Part shown: piece by piece, positions 1 through 8,257 of the stretch
Layout of the letters: each line of letters begins with the position of its first letter
Numbering within the stretch: the first letter of the stretch is position 1
Program-made: the position numbers and the translations under genes
The notes under the pieces: model-generated
Database searches by the model: none
What the model was told of the DNA's origin: nothing
Seen by the model: only the letters and a program-made list of their open reading frames with translations
Source of the DNA: Collimonas arenae
Lineage (GTDB): Bacteria; Pseudomonadota; Gammaproteobacteria; Burkholderiales; Burkholderiaceae_D
Direction: 5' to 3'
Assembly (NCBI RefSeq): GCF_000786695.1
Contig: NZ_CP009962.1
Span: 3,658,001-3,722,000, forward strand
DNA: 64,000 nt

Positions 1-1731
1 TTCAAATATCCGTACTCGGTTCAGCTTGCGGTTCAGATTGTATTTGACGTTGGAAATCAGGCTGCCGAGCAGGGTCGAGCGCATCACGCTCATCTGGCTG
101 GCGATCGGATTGACTACCTTGATCGGCGCCAGGTTGCCGGCAAAATCGGCTTCCCATGCTTCTTCGACAAAGCTGTAGTTGATCACTTCCTGATAATCCA
201 GATCCGCCAATTGGCGGCGGATGGTGAACAGCGAACGCTGGTTCTCCGGCGCGATATACATCGCATTCGGCGCTACCGGCGGCAAGGCCGGGATGTTTTC
301 AAAGCCATAGACGCGGGCGATTTCCTCGATCAGGTCTTCCTCGATCTCGATATCGAAACGATACGACGGTGGCGTCACCGAAAACACACCGTTCTCTTGC
401 GTAAACGCCAAACCCAGACGCGTGAAGATATCGGCGATCTGGCTGTCCGACAACGGCACGCCGATGACGCGAATCGCACGCGAGGTACGCACCTTGACCG
501 CATCACGCTTTGGCAAGTTGACGCTTTGATCGTCGACCGGACCGACCTGGATTTCAGGCGTGCCGCAAATTTCGACCAGCAAGGCAGTAATCCGCTCGAT
601 GTGCTCAACCGTAGTGGCAAAATCGACACCGCGCTCGAAACGATGACCGGCATCGGTCGAGAAATTAAAACGGCGTGCACGGCCCTGTATCGCTTGCGGC
701 CACCAGAAAGCCGCTTCCAGATAAATGTTTTGCGTTTCCAGCGAAACCGCCGTGGCGTCGCCGCCCATGATGCCAGCCAGCGATTCGATTTGCTGGTCAT
801 CGGCAATGACGCCGATCCAGTCGTCTACGCTGACGGTATTGCCATTCAACAGCTTGAGCGATTCGCCCGCCTTGCCCCAGCGCACATCGAGGCAGCCGTG
901 GATCTTGTCGAGATCGAATACGTGGGTTGGCCGGCCGAGTTCCAGCATGACGTAGTTGGAGATATCAACCAGAGCCGAGATCGGACGCTGGCCGCTGCGC
1001 TCCAGACGCTGCTTCATCCATTGCGGCGTCGCCGCCTTGGCGTTCAAGCCGCGAATCACGCGGCCGGAGAAACGGCCGCACAGGTCCGGCGCCGAAATCT
1101 TGACCGGCAATGTTTCAGTGATGGTCGCCGCGACGGTCTTGTAGGTAGGCTGCCTGAGCGGGGTACCGGTCAATGCCGATACTTCCCGCGCCACACCCAG
1201 CACCGACAGGCAATCCGCCTTGTTAGGCGTCAGCTTGATGGTGAACTTGAGATCGTTCAGCTCGTAGTAATCGCGGAAATTCTGGCCCACAGGCGCATCG
1301 TCCGGCAATTCCAGCAAGCCGCCATGGTCTTCCGACAGCTTCAATTCACGCGCGGAGCACAACATGCCCTGCGACTCGACGCCGCGCAATTGGCCCAGCT
1401 TGATCTCGAACGGCTTGCCGTCCGCTCCCGGCGGCAAAATGGCGCCAACCATGGCGCAAGGCACCTTGATGCCGGGACGCACGTTCGGCGCGCCGCAGAC
1501 GATGTTCAAGTAAGTTCCGGTACCGACGTCAACCTGGCAGACATTCAGGCGATCGGCATTCGGATGCTTGGCGGTCTCAACCACCAGACCCACCACGATA
1601 TTGGTAAAGGGCGGCGCGACCGGCTCGACCTCTTCCACTTCGAGACCGGACATGGTCAGCAAATGGGACAATTCGTCCGAAGTCATCTTCGGATCGACCA
1701 TGGAACGCAGCCAGCTTTCAGAGAATTGCAT
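1..1731 (-). CDS. pheT: Phenylalanyl-tRNA synthetase beta subunit (3' end outside window)
   Basis: Beta subunit of the heterotetrameric enzyme that charges tRNA-Phe in the cytoplasm. The minus strand reads open from an ATG at 1731 ([16 protein letters not shown]) to the window edge, 577 codons of an expected 790-810. Visible parts: the N-terminal OB-fold tRNA-binding domain (about residues 40-150, with [13 protein letters not shown]), the B3/B4 editing region (about 210-390), and the start of the B5 and catalytic-like domains. It lies 107 bp downstream of pheS and is the last gene of the translation operon seen here. Family assignment rests on sequence recognition plus the universal pheS-pheT order. 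Nothing looks broken in the part present. Confidence 0.97.
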   Translation of the reverse strand, partial: MQFSESWLRSMVDPKMTSDELSHLLTMSGLEVEEVEPVAPPFTNIVVGLVVETAKHPNADRLNVCQVDVGTGTYLNIVCGAPNVRPGIKVPCAMVGAILPPGADGKPFEIKLGQLRGVESQGMLCSARELKLSEDHGGLLELPDDAPVGQNFRDYYELNDLKFTIKLTPNKADCLSVLGVAREVSALTGTPLRQPTYKTVAATITETLPVKISAPDLCGRFSGRVIRGLNAKAATPQWMKQRLERSGQRPISALVDISNYVMLELGRPTHVFDLDKIHGCLDVRWGKAGESLKLLNGNTVSVDDWIGVIADDQQIESLAGIMGGDATAVSLETQNIYLEAAFWWPQAIQGRARRFNFSTDAGHRFERGVDFATTVEHIERITALLVEICGTPEIQVGPVDDQSVNLPKRDAVKVRTSRAIRVIGVPLSDSQIADIFTRLGLAFTQENGVFSVTPPSYRFDIEIEEDLIEEIARVYGFENIPALPPVAPNAMYIAPENQRSLFTIRRQLADLDYQEVINYSFVEEAWEADFAGNLAPIKVVNPIASQMSVMRSTLLGSLISNVKYNLNRKLNRVRIFE

Positions 1732-1838
1732 AGGTAAAACCTTCAAAAACCTTTAGTCACAGAAGCAGGGAACGCTGGCTAGCCGGCTTGAATACGGCGC
1801 GACTGAAAAACAATGCCAGCGTCTTCGGCGAGGAGCTT

Positions 1839-2855
1839 TTAGTTAAATTGTTTCAGGAAACGCAGATCGCCTTCGTAGAACAGGCGCAGATCGTTGATGC
1901 CATAACGCAGCATCGTCAGGCGTTCGATACCGGAGCCGAACGCGAAACCGATAAACTGTTCCGGATCCAGGCCCATGTTGCGCACCACATTAGGATGCAC
2001 CTGGCCCGCGCCCGAGACTTCCAGCCAGCGCCCTTTCAGCGGACCGCTGCCGAAGGCAATATCTATCTCGGCCGAAGGTTCGGTGAATGGAAAATACGAT
2101 GGGCGGAAACGCACTTGCAGATCGTCGGTTTCGAAGAATGCTTTGACGAAATTCAGGTAGACGCCCTTGAGGTCGGCGAAGCTGATGTCTTCGGCAATCC
2201 ACAAACCTTCGACCTGATGAAACATCGGCGAATGGGTGGCGTCGCTGTCGACGCGATAAGTACGGCCCGGGGCGATGACCTTGATCGGCGGCTTGCTCAT
2301 GCGCGCGTAACGCACCTGCATCGGGCTGGTGTGGGTGCGCAGCAGCAGCGGCTTGCCCTCAGTGTCCTTGCCTTCAATGTAAAAGGTATCCTGCATCGAA
2401 CGCGCCGGGTGATTTTCCGGGCTGTTCAAGGCAGTAAAGTTGGTCCAGTCGGTTTCAATTTCGGGGCCGTCAGCCACATCGAAACCGATCGAGCGGAAAA
2501 TTTCTTCGATACGCTGCCATGAACGCATCACAGGATGGATACCGCCGACGCCACGGCCGCGGCCCGGCAAGGTGACATCGATCGCTTCTGCATTCAGACG
2601 CTCTTGCATCTGCGCGTTGGCCAAGGCGTCACGGCGCGCAGTCAGCGCAGCTTCGATCTGTTCCTTGGCGTAATTGATGACTGCGCCCTGCGCCTTGCGC
2701 TCGTCGGCAGCCAGCTTGCCCAGTCCCTTCATTTGCTCGGTGATCTGGCCGGTCTTGCCCAGATATTTGGCTTTCGCATTTTCCAGTGCGGCGGCGTCGA
2801 CGGCGGCGGTGAAATCAGCCTGGGCTTGCGTTACTAGTTGTTCTAGGGAGTTCAT
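1839..2855 (-). CDS. pheS: Phenylalanyl-tRNA synthetase alpha subunit
   Basis: Catalytic class II subunit of PheRS, 338 residues (E. coli 327). I start at 2855 ([12 protein letters not shown]) rather than six codons upstream, because an AGGAAA ribosome-binding site lies about 7 bases before this ATG. The N-terminal coiled-coil arm (residues 1-85) is followed by the catalytic core, with class II motif 2 (FHQVEGLWI) and motif 3 ([10 protein letters not shown] near the C terminus). The stretch [18 protein letters not shown] is typical of PheS. It sits between rplT and pheT; a terminator-like hairpin upstream (2914-2954) could lower pheST expression relative to the ribosomal protein genes. Confidence 0.97.
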   Translation of the reverse strand: MNSLEQLVTQAQADFTAAVDAAALENAKAKYLGKTGQITEQMKGLGKLAADERKAQGAVINYAKEQIEAALTARRDALANAQMQERLNAEAIDVTLPGRGRGVGGIHPVMRSWQRIEEIFRSIGFDVADGPEIETDWTNFTALNSPENHPARSMQDTFYIEGKDTEGKPLLLRTHTSPMQVRYARMSKPPIKVIAPGRTYRVDSDATHSPMFHQVEGLWIAEDISFADLKGVYLNFVKAFFETDDLQVRFRPSYFPFTEPSAEIDIAFGSGPLKGRWLEVSGAGQVHPNVVRNMGLDPEQFIGFAFGSGIERLTMLRYGINDLRLFYEGDLRFLKQFN

Positions 2856-2913
2856 GCAGTTTTCCTGCTCCAATGAAGCCGAAATACGCTGGTCAAATCA
2901 AAAAACCAGCGGT

Positions 2914-2954
2914 TAAAAACACAAACGGGGCACAAGGTGTTGACCTCTGCCCCG
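2914..2954 (-). terminator. Intra-operon terminator or attenuator between rplT and pheS
   Basis: Reading the minus strand, a 7-bp stem CGGGGCA/TGCCCCG (2948-2954 with 2926-2932) encloses a further AGGT/ACCT pairing and is followed by a T-rich run (TTTGTGTTTTT). A second GC-rich hairpin lies just upstream (about 2962-2996) and could compete with it. The shape is that of an intrinsic terminator with an imperfect U-tract, so partial read-through into pheST is likely. I looked for a Phe-rich leader peptide like E. coli PheM between rplT and the hairpin and did not find one. Confidence 0.6.
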
Positions 2955-3009
2955 CTCGGGATTGCCACGCCGCAGAACTGCGCGGCGGCGGCAAAACTAC
3001 ATAAGAAAC

Positions 3010-3369
3010 TTACGCAGCGATGTTGGCCTTGACTTGATTGACAATCGCAGCAAACGCTGGCTTGTCCATCACTGCCATATCAGCCAGAACCTTGCGGTCC
3101 AGTTCGATCGAAGCACGCTTCAGACCATTCATGAATACGCTGTATGTTACGCCATGCTCACGGGAAGCGGCGTTGATACGGGCGATCCACAATGCACGGA
3201 ATACGCGCTTCTTGTTGCGGCGGTCACGGTATGCGTATTGACCAGCGCGCATGACTGCTTGCTTGGCAACACGGTAGACTTTACTGCGACGACCACGGTA
3301 ACCCTTGGCTTGCACCAGGATCTTTTTATGACGGGCTCTTGCTGTGACCCCACGTTTTACTCTAGGCAT
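3010..3369 (-). CDS. rplT: 50S ribosomal protein L20
   Basis: 119 residues, the usual length. L20 binds 23S rRNA early in assembly of the large subunit and in many bacteria represses its own operon. The basic N-terminal extension ([20 protein letters not shown]) and the core segment [20 protein letters not shown] are characteristic. It follows rpmI by 25 bp and is surely co-transcribed with infC and rpmI. Confidence 0.98.
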   Translation of the reverse strand: MPRVKRGVTARARHKKILVQAKGYRGRRSKVYRVAKQAVMRAGQYAYRDRRNKKRVFRALWIARINAASREHGVTYSVFMNGLKRASIELDRKVLADMAVMDKPAFAAIVNQVKANIAA

Positions 3370-3394
3370 AATAGCTCCTTAGTTATGAGTGAGG

Positions 3395-3592
3395 TTAAGC
3401 GTTCGGCAACATGCGCGAAACAGAAACCATGTTTGTATCATGGACTCCGACTGAACCACGCAATTGACGTTTGTTCTTGGTAGTTTTCTTGGTCAGGATG
3501 TGACGTTTGAAAGCTTGGCCGCGTTTAACGGTACCACCCGGACGTACGCGAAAACGCTTCTTAGCGCTGCTTTTTGTCTTCATTTTTGGCAT
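3395..3592 (-). CDS. rpmI: 50S ribosomal protein L35
   Basis: 65 residues, standard length, very basic; begins [20 protein letters not shown] and contains [18 protein letters not shown], the L35 signature. It lies between infC and rplT in the conserved order. Upstream on the mRNA, the sequence CTGTCCTTAAAGGACAG (plus-strand 3600-3617) is a self-complementary hairpin that would enclose the AAAGGA ribosome-binding site, so translation start may depend on opening this structure. That last point is inference. Confidence 0.98.
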   Translation of the reverse strand: MPKMKTKSSAKKRFRVRPGGTVKRGQAFKRHILTKKTTKNKRQLRGSVGVHDTNMVSVSRMLPNA

Positions 3593-3718
3593 GACACTAT
3601 CTGTCCTTTAAGGACAGCTCCTTTTTTAACATGATTGCAGGTGGCAACATGACGTTACGCTTGGATGCCTGCTCTCACTTGTTTAAACCCAGCCGCCCAA
3701 CTGCCACGGCCAGATTTT

Positions 3719-3779
3719 GCAGCAGAATCTGGTCTGCTGCGATTCAGGCTTCCCGGACAATGACTTATCCGGGAAGCCT
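3719..3779 (-). promoter_or_regulatory. Tandem hairpins in the infC-rpmI spacer, candidate L20 translational operator
   Basis: Two consecutive perfect stems lie in the 197-bp gap between infC and rpmI: a 12-bp stem AGGCTTCCCGGA/TCCGGGAAGCCT (3746-3757 with 3768-3779) starting 10 bases after the infC stop, and an 8-bp stem GCAGCAGA/TCTGCTGC (3719-3726 with 3733-3740). Neither has a U-tract, so they are not simple terminators. In E. coli, L20 represses rpmI-rplT by binding structured mRNA in this same region; the assignment here is by position and structure only. Confidence 0.4.
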
Positions 3780-3789
3780 AAAATCTGTC

Positions 3790-4314
3790 TTACTTTTTCT
3801 TCTTCGGGCCGATGATCATGATCATCTGGCGCCCTTCCATCTTCGGCCACTGCTCAACCTGTCCGTACGGCTCCAGATCTGCTTTCAAACGTTCCAGCAT
3901 GCGCATGCCGATGTCCTGGTGAGCCATTTCACGACCGCGAAACCGCAATGTGATTTTGACCTTGTCGCCGTCTTCGTCCAGGAAACGAGTCAAATTGCGC
4001 AGCTTGATGTTGTAATCGCCATCATCGGTACCCGGGCGGAATTTAACTTCCTTTACCAGAATGACCTTCTGCTTCAACTTGGCTTCGTGGGCCTTCTTCT
4101 GCTCCTGGTACTTGAACTTGCCGTAGTCCATCAAACGGGCTACCGGTGGCTGTGCTGTCGGTGCGATTTCCACCAGGTCAACGTTCGCCTCTTCCGCCAG
4201 GCGGAAGGCTTCAGCCAGGCTGACGATACCGAGTGCTTCGTTCTCGACACCGGATAAGCGCAATTCTGGCGCAGTAATTTCGCCGTTGATGCGATGTGAC
4301 TTGTCCGTAGCTAT
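3790..4314 (-). CDS. infC: Translation initiation factor IF-3, AUA start codon
   Basis: IF3 binds the 30S subunit, blocks premature joining of 50S and checks start codons. 174 residues with the normal N-domain, linker (about 70-85, Lys-rich [16 protein letters not shown]) and C-domain ending IIGPKKKK. No ATG, GTG or TTG fits the conserved beginning. The conserved N terminus ([20 protein letters not shown]) runs in frame back to ATA at 4312-4314, preceded by AAAGGAAA seven bases earlier. Known biology: infC uses rare AUU/AUC/AUA starts so that IF3, which rejects such codons, represses its own synthesis. An in-frame TTG at 4263 would delete the conserved N terminus and is not the start. Confidence 0.95.
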   Translation of the reverse strand: MATDKSHRINGEITAPELRLSGVENEALGIVSLAEAFRLAEEANVDLVEIAPTAQPPVARLMDYGKFKYQEQKKAHEAKLKQKVILVKEVKFRPGTDDGDYNIKLRNLTRFLDEDGDKVKITLRFRGREMAHQDIGMRMLERLKADLEPYGQVEQWPKMEGRQMIMIIGPKKKK

Positions 4315-4374
4315 TGCAGTTTCCTTTAAAAATCAAATAATTAAGCCGTGCTCTGGCGCTTAGGGTTTCCCCGT

Positions 4375-6282
4375 TCAGGCTTTGGTTTCAACCTCGTTCT
4401 TGAGGCGCTCCACCAGTACGTCGATAGGCATCACGCCCAGATCGACATTGCCCCGCGCTCGCACGGCCACTGTGTTTGCATCCCGCTCTTTATCACCGAC
4501 AACCAATATATAAGGCGGCTTCTGCAAAGAATGCTGCCGTATTTTATAGGTAATCTTCTCATTACGCAAATCAGTCTCTACCCTAAACCCTTGTTTTTTC
4601 AGCGTTTGTGCAACATTCTGCACATATTCGGCCTGGGCGTCGGAGATATTCAAAACAACAACTTGCACCGGAGCAAGCCACAAGGGCATCGCACCGGCAT
4701 GATTTTCGATCAACATACCGATAAAACGCTCCAGGGAGCCGACAATTGCCCGGTGCAGCATGACCGGCACTTTACGGCCGTTGTCTTCAGTCACATATTC
4801 CGCGCCGAGCCGGCCGGGCATCGAAAAGTCAACCTGCATGGTGCCGCACTGCCAGGAACGGCCAATGGAATCTTTCAGGTGGTACTCGATTTTCGGACCG
4901 TAGAACGCGCCTTCGCCCGGCAACTCTTCCCACTCAGTGCCCGAGGCACGGATTGCCTCGCGCAAGGAATTTTCAGCCTTGTCCCACACATCATCTTCGC
5001 CCACCCGCTTCTCAGGACGCAAAGCCAGCTTAACCGCCACTTCAATGAAGCCGAAATCGGCATAGACCTTGCGCACCACTTTATCGAAGGCCGCGACCTC
5101 TTCCTGCACTTGCTCTTCTGTACAGAAAATATGACCGTCGTCTTGGGTAAAACCGCGCACCCGCATCATGCCGTGCAAAGCACCCGAAGGCTCATTGCGG
5201 TGGCACTGGCCGAATTCACCGAAGCGTAAAGGCAGATCGCGATAACTGTGCAGGCTGGAATTGAAAATCTGGATATGGCCGGGGCAATTCATCGGCTTCA
5301 GCGCATAGCTGCGATTTTCCGATTCTGTCGTGAACATGTTGTCGCGGTAATTATCCCAATGACCTGTCTTTTCCCATAAAGAACGATCCAGGATCTGCGG
5401 CGCCTTGACTTCCTGATAACCATTGTCCTGGTAAACGCGGCGCATGAACTGTTCAACCTGCTGCCAGATAGTCCAGCCCTTCGGATGCCAGAAAATCAAG
5501 CCTGGTGCTTCATCCTGGAAATGGAACAGATCCAGTGCGCGACCCAACTTGCGGTGGTCGCGTTTTTCCGCCTCCTCCAGCATGTGCAGGTAAGCTTCTT
5601 GCTCATCTTTCTTGGCCCAGGCAGTGCCGTAAACACGCTGCAACATCTCATTCTTCGCATCGCCGCGCCAGTAAGCGCCGGCCAGCTTCATCAGCTTGAA
5701 CACCTTCAGCTTGCCAGTCGATGGCACGTGCGGGCCGCGACACAAGTCGGTGAACTTGCCTTCTGTATAAAGGGAGACTTCCTGATCTTGCGGAATCGAG
5801 CCGATCAACTCCGCCTTATAGGCTTCGCCGATTGATTCAAAATAGGCAATCGCCTCATCGCGCGCCACAACCTTACGCGTGACCGGCTCATCCTTTTTGG
5901 CCAATTCAGCCATCTTCTTTTCGATTTCCAGCAAATCTTCCGGCGTAAACGGGCGCTTGTATGCGAAATCGTAGTAAAACCCGTTTTCGATCACCGGGCC
6001 GATAGTCACCTGTGCGTCAGGAAACAATTCCTTGACCGCGTACGCCAGCAAGTGCGCCGTCGAATGGCGGATCACTTCCAGGCCGTCTGCATCCTTGTCA
6101 GTGACGATTGCCAGCTCGACGTCGCGCTCGATCAGAAAAGAAGTATCCACTAGCTTGCCATCGACCTTGCCGGCCAGCGCCGCCTTGGCCAGGCCTGCGC
6201 CGATACTGGCGGCGACCTGCGCCACAGTCAGCGGTGCTTCGAATTGACGTTGTGAACCATCGGGAAGTTTGACTGCTATCAT
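4375..6282 (-). CDS. thrS: Threonyl-tRNA synthetase
   Basis: Class II synthetase, about 635 residues (E. coli 642). Domains in order: N-terminal TGS domain ([15 protein letters not shown], residues 1-60), editing domain with the HxxxH site in [11 protein letters not shown], catalytic core with the zinc-site cysteine in LKPMNCPGH and motif 2 ([13 protein letters not shown]), and the C-terminal anticodon-binding domain. I prefer the ATG at 6282, with GGGG six bases upstream; in-frame ATG 6294 and GTG 6306 are alternatives. It is first in the operon thrS-infC-rpmI-rplT-pheS-pheT, 60 bp before infC. A Thr-codon leader peptide and terminator upstream (6367-6464) indicate attenuation by charged tRNA-Thr. 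Confidence 0.96.
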   Translation of the reverse strand: MIAVKLPDGSQRQFEAPLTVAQVAASIGAGLAKAALAGKVDGKLVDTSFLIERDVELAIVTDKDADGLEVIRHSTAHLLAYAVKELFPDAQVTIGPVIENGFYYDFAYKRPFTPEDLLEIEKKMAELAKKDEPVTRKVVARDEAIAYFESIGEAYKAELIGSIPQDQEVSLYTEGKFTDLCRGPHVPSTGKLKVFKLMKLAGAYWRGDAKNEMLQRVYGTAWAKKDEQEAYLHMLEEAEKRDHRKLGRALDLFHFQDEAPGLIFWHPKGWTIWQQVEQFMRRVYQDNGYQEVKAPQILDRSLWEKTGHWDNYRDNMFTTESENRSYALKPMNCPGHIQIFNSSLHSYRDLPLRFGEFGQCHRNEPSGALHGMMRVRGFTQDDGHIFCTEEQVQEEVAAFDKVVRKVYADFGFIEVAVKLALRPEKRVGEDDVWDKAENSLREAIRASGTEWEELPGEGAFYGPKIEYHLKDSIGRSWQCGTMQVDFSMPGRLGAEYVTEDNGRKVPVMLHRAIVGSLERFIGMLIENHAGAMPLWLAPVQVVVLNISDAQAEYVQNVAQTLKKQGFRVETDLRNEKITYKIRQHSLQKPPYILVVGDKERDANTVAVRARGNVDLGVMPIDVLVERLKNEVETKA

Positions 6283-6366
6283 TTTGAGCCCCATATCGGC
6301 GGTCACTTAGACCACACCGGATTGAATTGAATGTGTTTGTTTTTGTGTTTCACAAAAATGCGGACG

Positions 6367-6395
6367 AAAAAAAACGCGGACCAGCCGCGCTTTTT
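6367..6395 (-). terminator. Attenuator terminator in the thrS leader
   Basis: On the minus strand, stem CGCGG/CCGCG with loop CTGGT is extended by A-U pairs and followed by eight T residues (6367-6374): a textbook intrinsic terminator placed 85 bases before the thrS start and 28 bases after the leader peptide stop. An alternative 7-bp pairing, CTTTTTC (about 6409-6415) with GAAAAAG (6390-6396), would sequester the left arm and act as antiterminator. The opposite strand also has a short T-run, but no gene on that strand ends here. Confidence 0.75.
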
Positions 6396-6422
6396 CATCA
6401 TGCAGGTAGAAAAAGGCCTCGA

Positions 6423-6464
6423 CTAGCGTCGCTCACAAATTGTGGTGGTAGTTCGCGGTGTCAT
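6423..6464 (-). CDS. Threonine-rich leader peptide of thrS (MTPRTTTTICERR)
   Basis: A 13-codon reading frame, ATG at 6464 to TAG at 6423, encodes MTPRTTTTICERR: five Thr codons in the first eight (ACA, ACT, ACC, ACC, ACA), four of them consecutive. GAAAGG lies about 10 bases upstream, a somewhat long but usable ribosome-binding spacing. The frame is followed at once by alternative hairpins and the terminator at 6367-6395. Established parallel: ribosome-mediated attenuation of amino-acid operons and of E. coli pheST, where the leader is rich in the cognate amino acid. Inference: ribosomes stalled at Thr codons under low charged tRNA-Thr favour antitermination and raise ThrRS. E. coli thrS is regulated differently, by ThrRS binding its own mRNA. 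Confidence 0.7.
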   Translation of the reverse strand: MTPRTTTTICERR

Positions 6465-6546
6465 AACCGGGATGCCTTTCTCGCTCTTACAGATGTTGAA
6501 TTGATTTCAATTGACTCGCCCGAAAGACGACAACTGGATGCTGCCG

Positions 6547-6555
6547 ATCATACCA
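6547..6555 (-). promoter_or_regulatory. Extended -10 promoter for the thrS leader transcript
   Basis: The minus strand carries TGGTATGAT, an extended -10 element (TGn plus TATGAT), placing a transcription start near 6540, about 75 bases before the leader peptide. A -35-like TTGCCA lies 19 bases upstream, which is too far to be optimal; extended -10 promoters tolerate a poor -35. Rest of 6283-6642: leader structures already listed, no other gene seen. Confidence 0.45.
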
Positions 6556-6642
6556 GAAAATTTATGGGACATGGCAAGTGCGCAACACGGGGTGTTGCTA
6601 ATCTGCCGAAATCACGCTGCAGACGCGACTGGCAGATTTAGC

Positions 6643-8151
6643 TTACTTCGTTGCAGCAGCAGCCAATGGTTCGCCACGATTCCACCAACCACCACCCAAA
6701 GCCTGGAACAACGCAGCCGTATCGGCAAAACGCGCAGCCTGCGCCTGCGCCAACGCGATCACAGCCTGCTGGTAGGTTTGTTGCGCGGTCAACAAGGTCT
6801 GCGGCGTGGCTGCGCCAAGCTGTACCGACTTGCGGGAAATTTCCAGGCTGTTTGCCGCCGCGCGCTCAGCCAGATACTGCGCTTGCAGTGCATCGGCATC
6901 GTATTGCAAGGCACGCAGGCTATCCGCCACATTCTGGAAGGCGTGAATCACGGTGCTTTGATACTGCGCCGCTGCCTGGTCTAGCAAGGCTTCCGAGGCG
7001 CGCTTCTTGTGCAGCAACGCGCCACCGGCAAACAACGGCTGCGTCAGGCCGCCAACCAGTCCCCACAGTCCGGTGCCGGAAGTAAACAGATCGCCAAACT
7101 GGGCTGCCGCGCTGCCGATATTTGCGCTCAAGGTAATCTGCGGCAACATATTGGCGGTAGCTACGCCGACAGCGGCACTGGCCGCATGCAACTGGGCTTC
7201 AGCGGCACGTACGTCGGGCCTTTGCTGAACCAGGCTGGATGGCAGGCTGACCGGTAGTTGCTGCGGCAAGCTGAGGCTGGCCAAATCAAATTTCTGCTCC
7301 AACTCTTCGCTCGGAAAACGCCCTGCCAGGACAGTCAGGAGATCACGCTGCTGCGCCAGCGATTTTTGCAGGGGTGGCAGGCTAGCCCTGGTCTGCGCCA
7401 GCGCCGCCTGTTGTACCAGGACGTCAGCCTGGGCCACATCGCCCAGTTGATACTGGCGCTGCAATAACATCAGCAATTCGCTTTGTACCTTGACCACCTC
7501 CCGTGTCGCAGCGATCTGCGCCCGCAACGCGGCTTCCTGCACGGCGGCAGCGACCACATTCGAAGTCAGCGTCAGATAGGCCGCTTCCAGCAGAAATTTT
7601 TGCTGTTCGGCTTGCGCCTGCAAACCCTCAACCTGACGCCGGTTACCACCGAAAGCATCCAGCGTGTAGGAAATGCTGACCTGCGCAGTAGTCAACGTTA
7701 GCGGCGAAGGCCCCTGCCCGGCCGACAACGGCTGTTTCAGGCGGGTCGGCGCCAGACTGGCGTTTACGCTCGGGTAATAGGCGCCCTGCTGCGCCGTTAC
7801 CTGTTCTTGGGCGGCACGCAACGCCGCCTGCGCCGACTTCAGGTCCGGATTAGCCTTGAGCGCTTGTTCGATCACCGTATTCAATGCCGGTGATTTGAAC
7901 AAGGTCCACCACTCGGCCGGGATATCCATGCCCTCGACAAATTGCTGGGCGTCGCCGCCGACTGTGGCGGCCGATGCTGTCTTGGCTTCGAACGGCTCTT
8001 TGGTGTAGCCTTTTACCGCAGGCGCTTCCGGCTGTTTGAAATCCGGTCCGGCGGCACAGCCGGATAAAGCCAGAACCAATGCCAGCGCGGATGCTGGTCC
8101 GAGGCGTGCGCCTGCGGTCCAGGCTTTTGAATGCGATTTAACTGTGCTCAT
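6643..8151 (-). CDS. RND efflux outer-membrane channel lipoprotein (OprM/NodT/CzcC class)
   Basis: Outer-membrane factor that forms a trimeric channel across the outer membrane for an RND pump. 502 residues, usual length. The N terminus has a signal peptide ending in lipobox LSGC, so Cys32 is probably lipidated. Two repeats of the outer-membrane efflux domain follow (about 75-270 and 290-480), with the alpha-helical stretches rich in Ala and Gln typical of TolC-like barrels (for example LKSAQAALRAAQEQVTAQQG). Start ATG 8151 has AGCAGG upstream. It is the third gene after adaptor and pump, 106 bp behind the pump. Substrate cannot be deduced from this protein. Confidence 0.93.
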   Translation of the reverse strand: MSTVKSHSKAWTAGARLGPASALALVLALSGCAAGPDFKQPEAPAVKGYTKEPFEAKTASAATVGGDAQQFVEGMDIPAEWWTLFKSPALNTVIEQALKANPDLKSAQAALRAAQEQVTAQQGAYYPSVNASLAPTRLKQPLSAGQGPSPLTLTTAQVSISYTLDAFGGNRRQVEGLQAQAEQQKFLLEAAYLTLTSNVVAAAVQEAALRAQIAATREVVKVQSELLMLLQRQYQLGDVAQADVLVQQAALAQTRASLPPLQKSLAQQRDLLTVLAGRFPSEELEQKFDLASLSLPQQLPVSLPSSLVQQRPDVRAAEAQLHAASAAVGVATANMLPQITLSANIGSAAAQFGDLFTSGTGLWGLVGGLTQPLFAGGALLHKKRASEALLDQAAAQYQSTVIHAFQNVADSLRALQYDADALQAQYLAERAAANSLEISRKSVQLGAATPQTLLTAQQTYQQAVIALAQAQAARFADTAALFQALGGGWWNRGEPLAAAATK

Positions 8152-8257
8152 GTTTTTACCTGCTCAAGATTCTTGTCTGGTTCAACCGCAAACGGCTGGA
8201 GGCGCCTTGGATTACATCGCCCCAGCCGTCATGCGACGGTATAACCTGCCGGCCCGG

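Noticed and set aside
211..1737. 508-codon plus-strand frame at the left end
   Set aside because: Antisense of pheT, which reads perfectly on the minus strand; composition is Arg/His/Gln-rich, as usual for shadows in GC-rich DNA.
2880..3010. Phe leader peptide (PheM-like) before pheS
   Set aside because: No start codon followed by Phe codons exists between rplT and pheS; only the hairpins remain.
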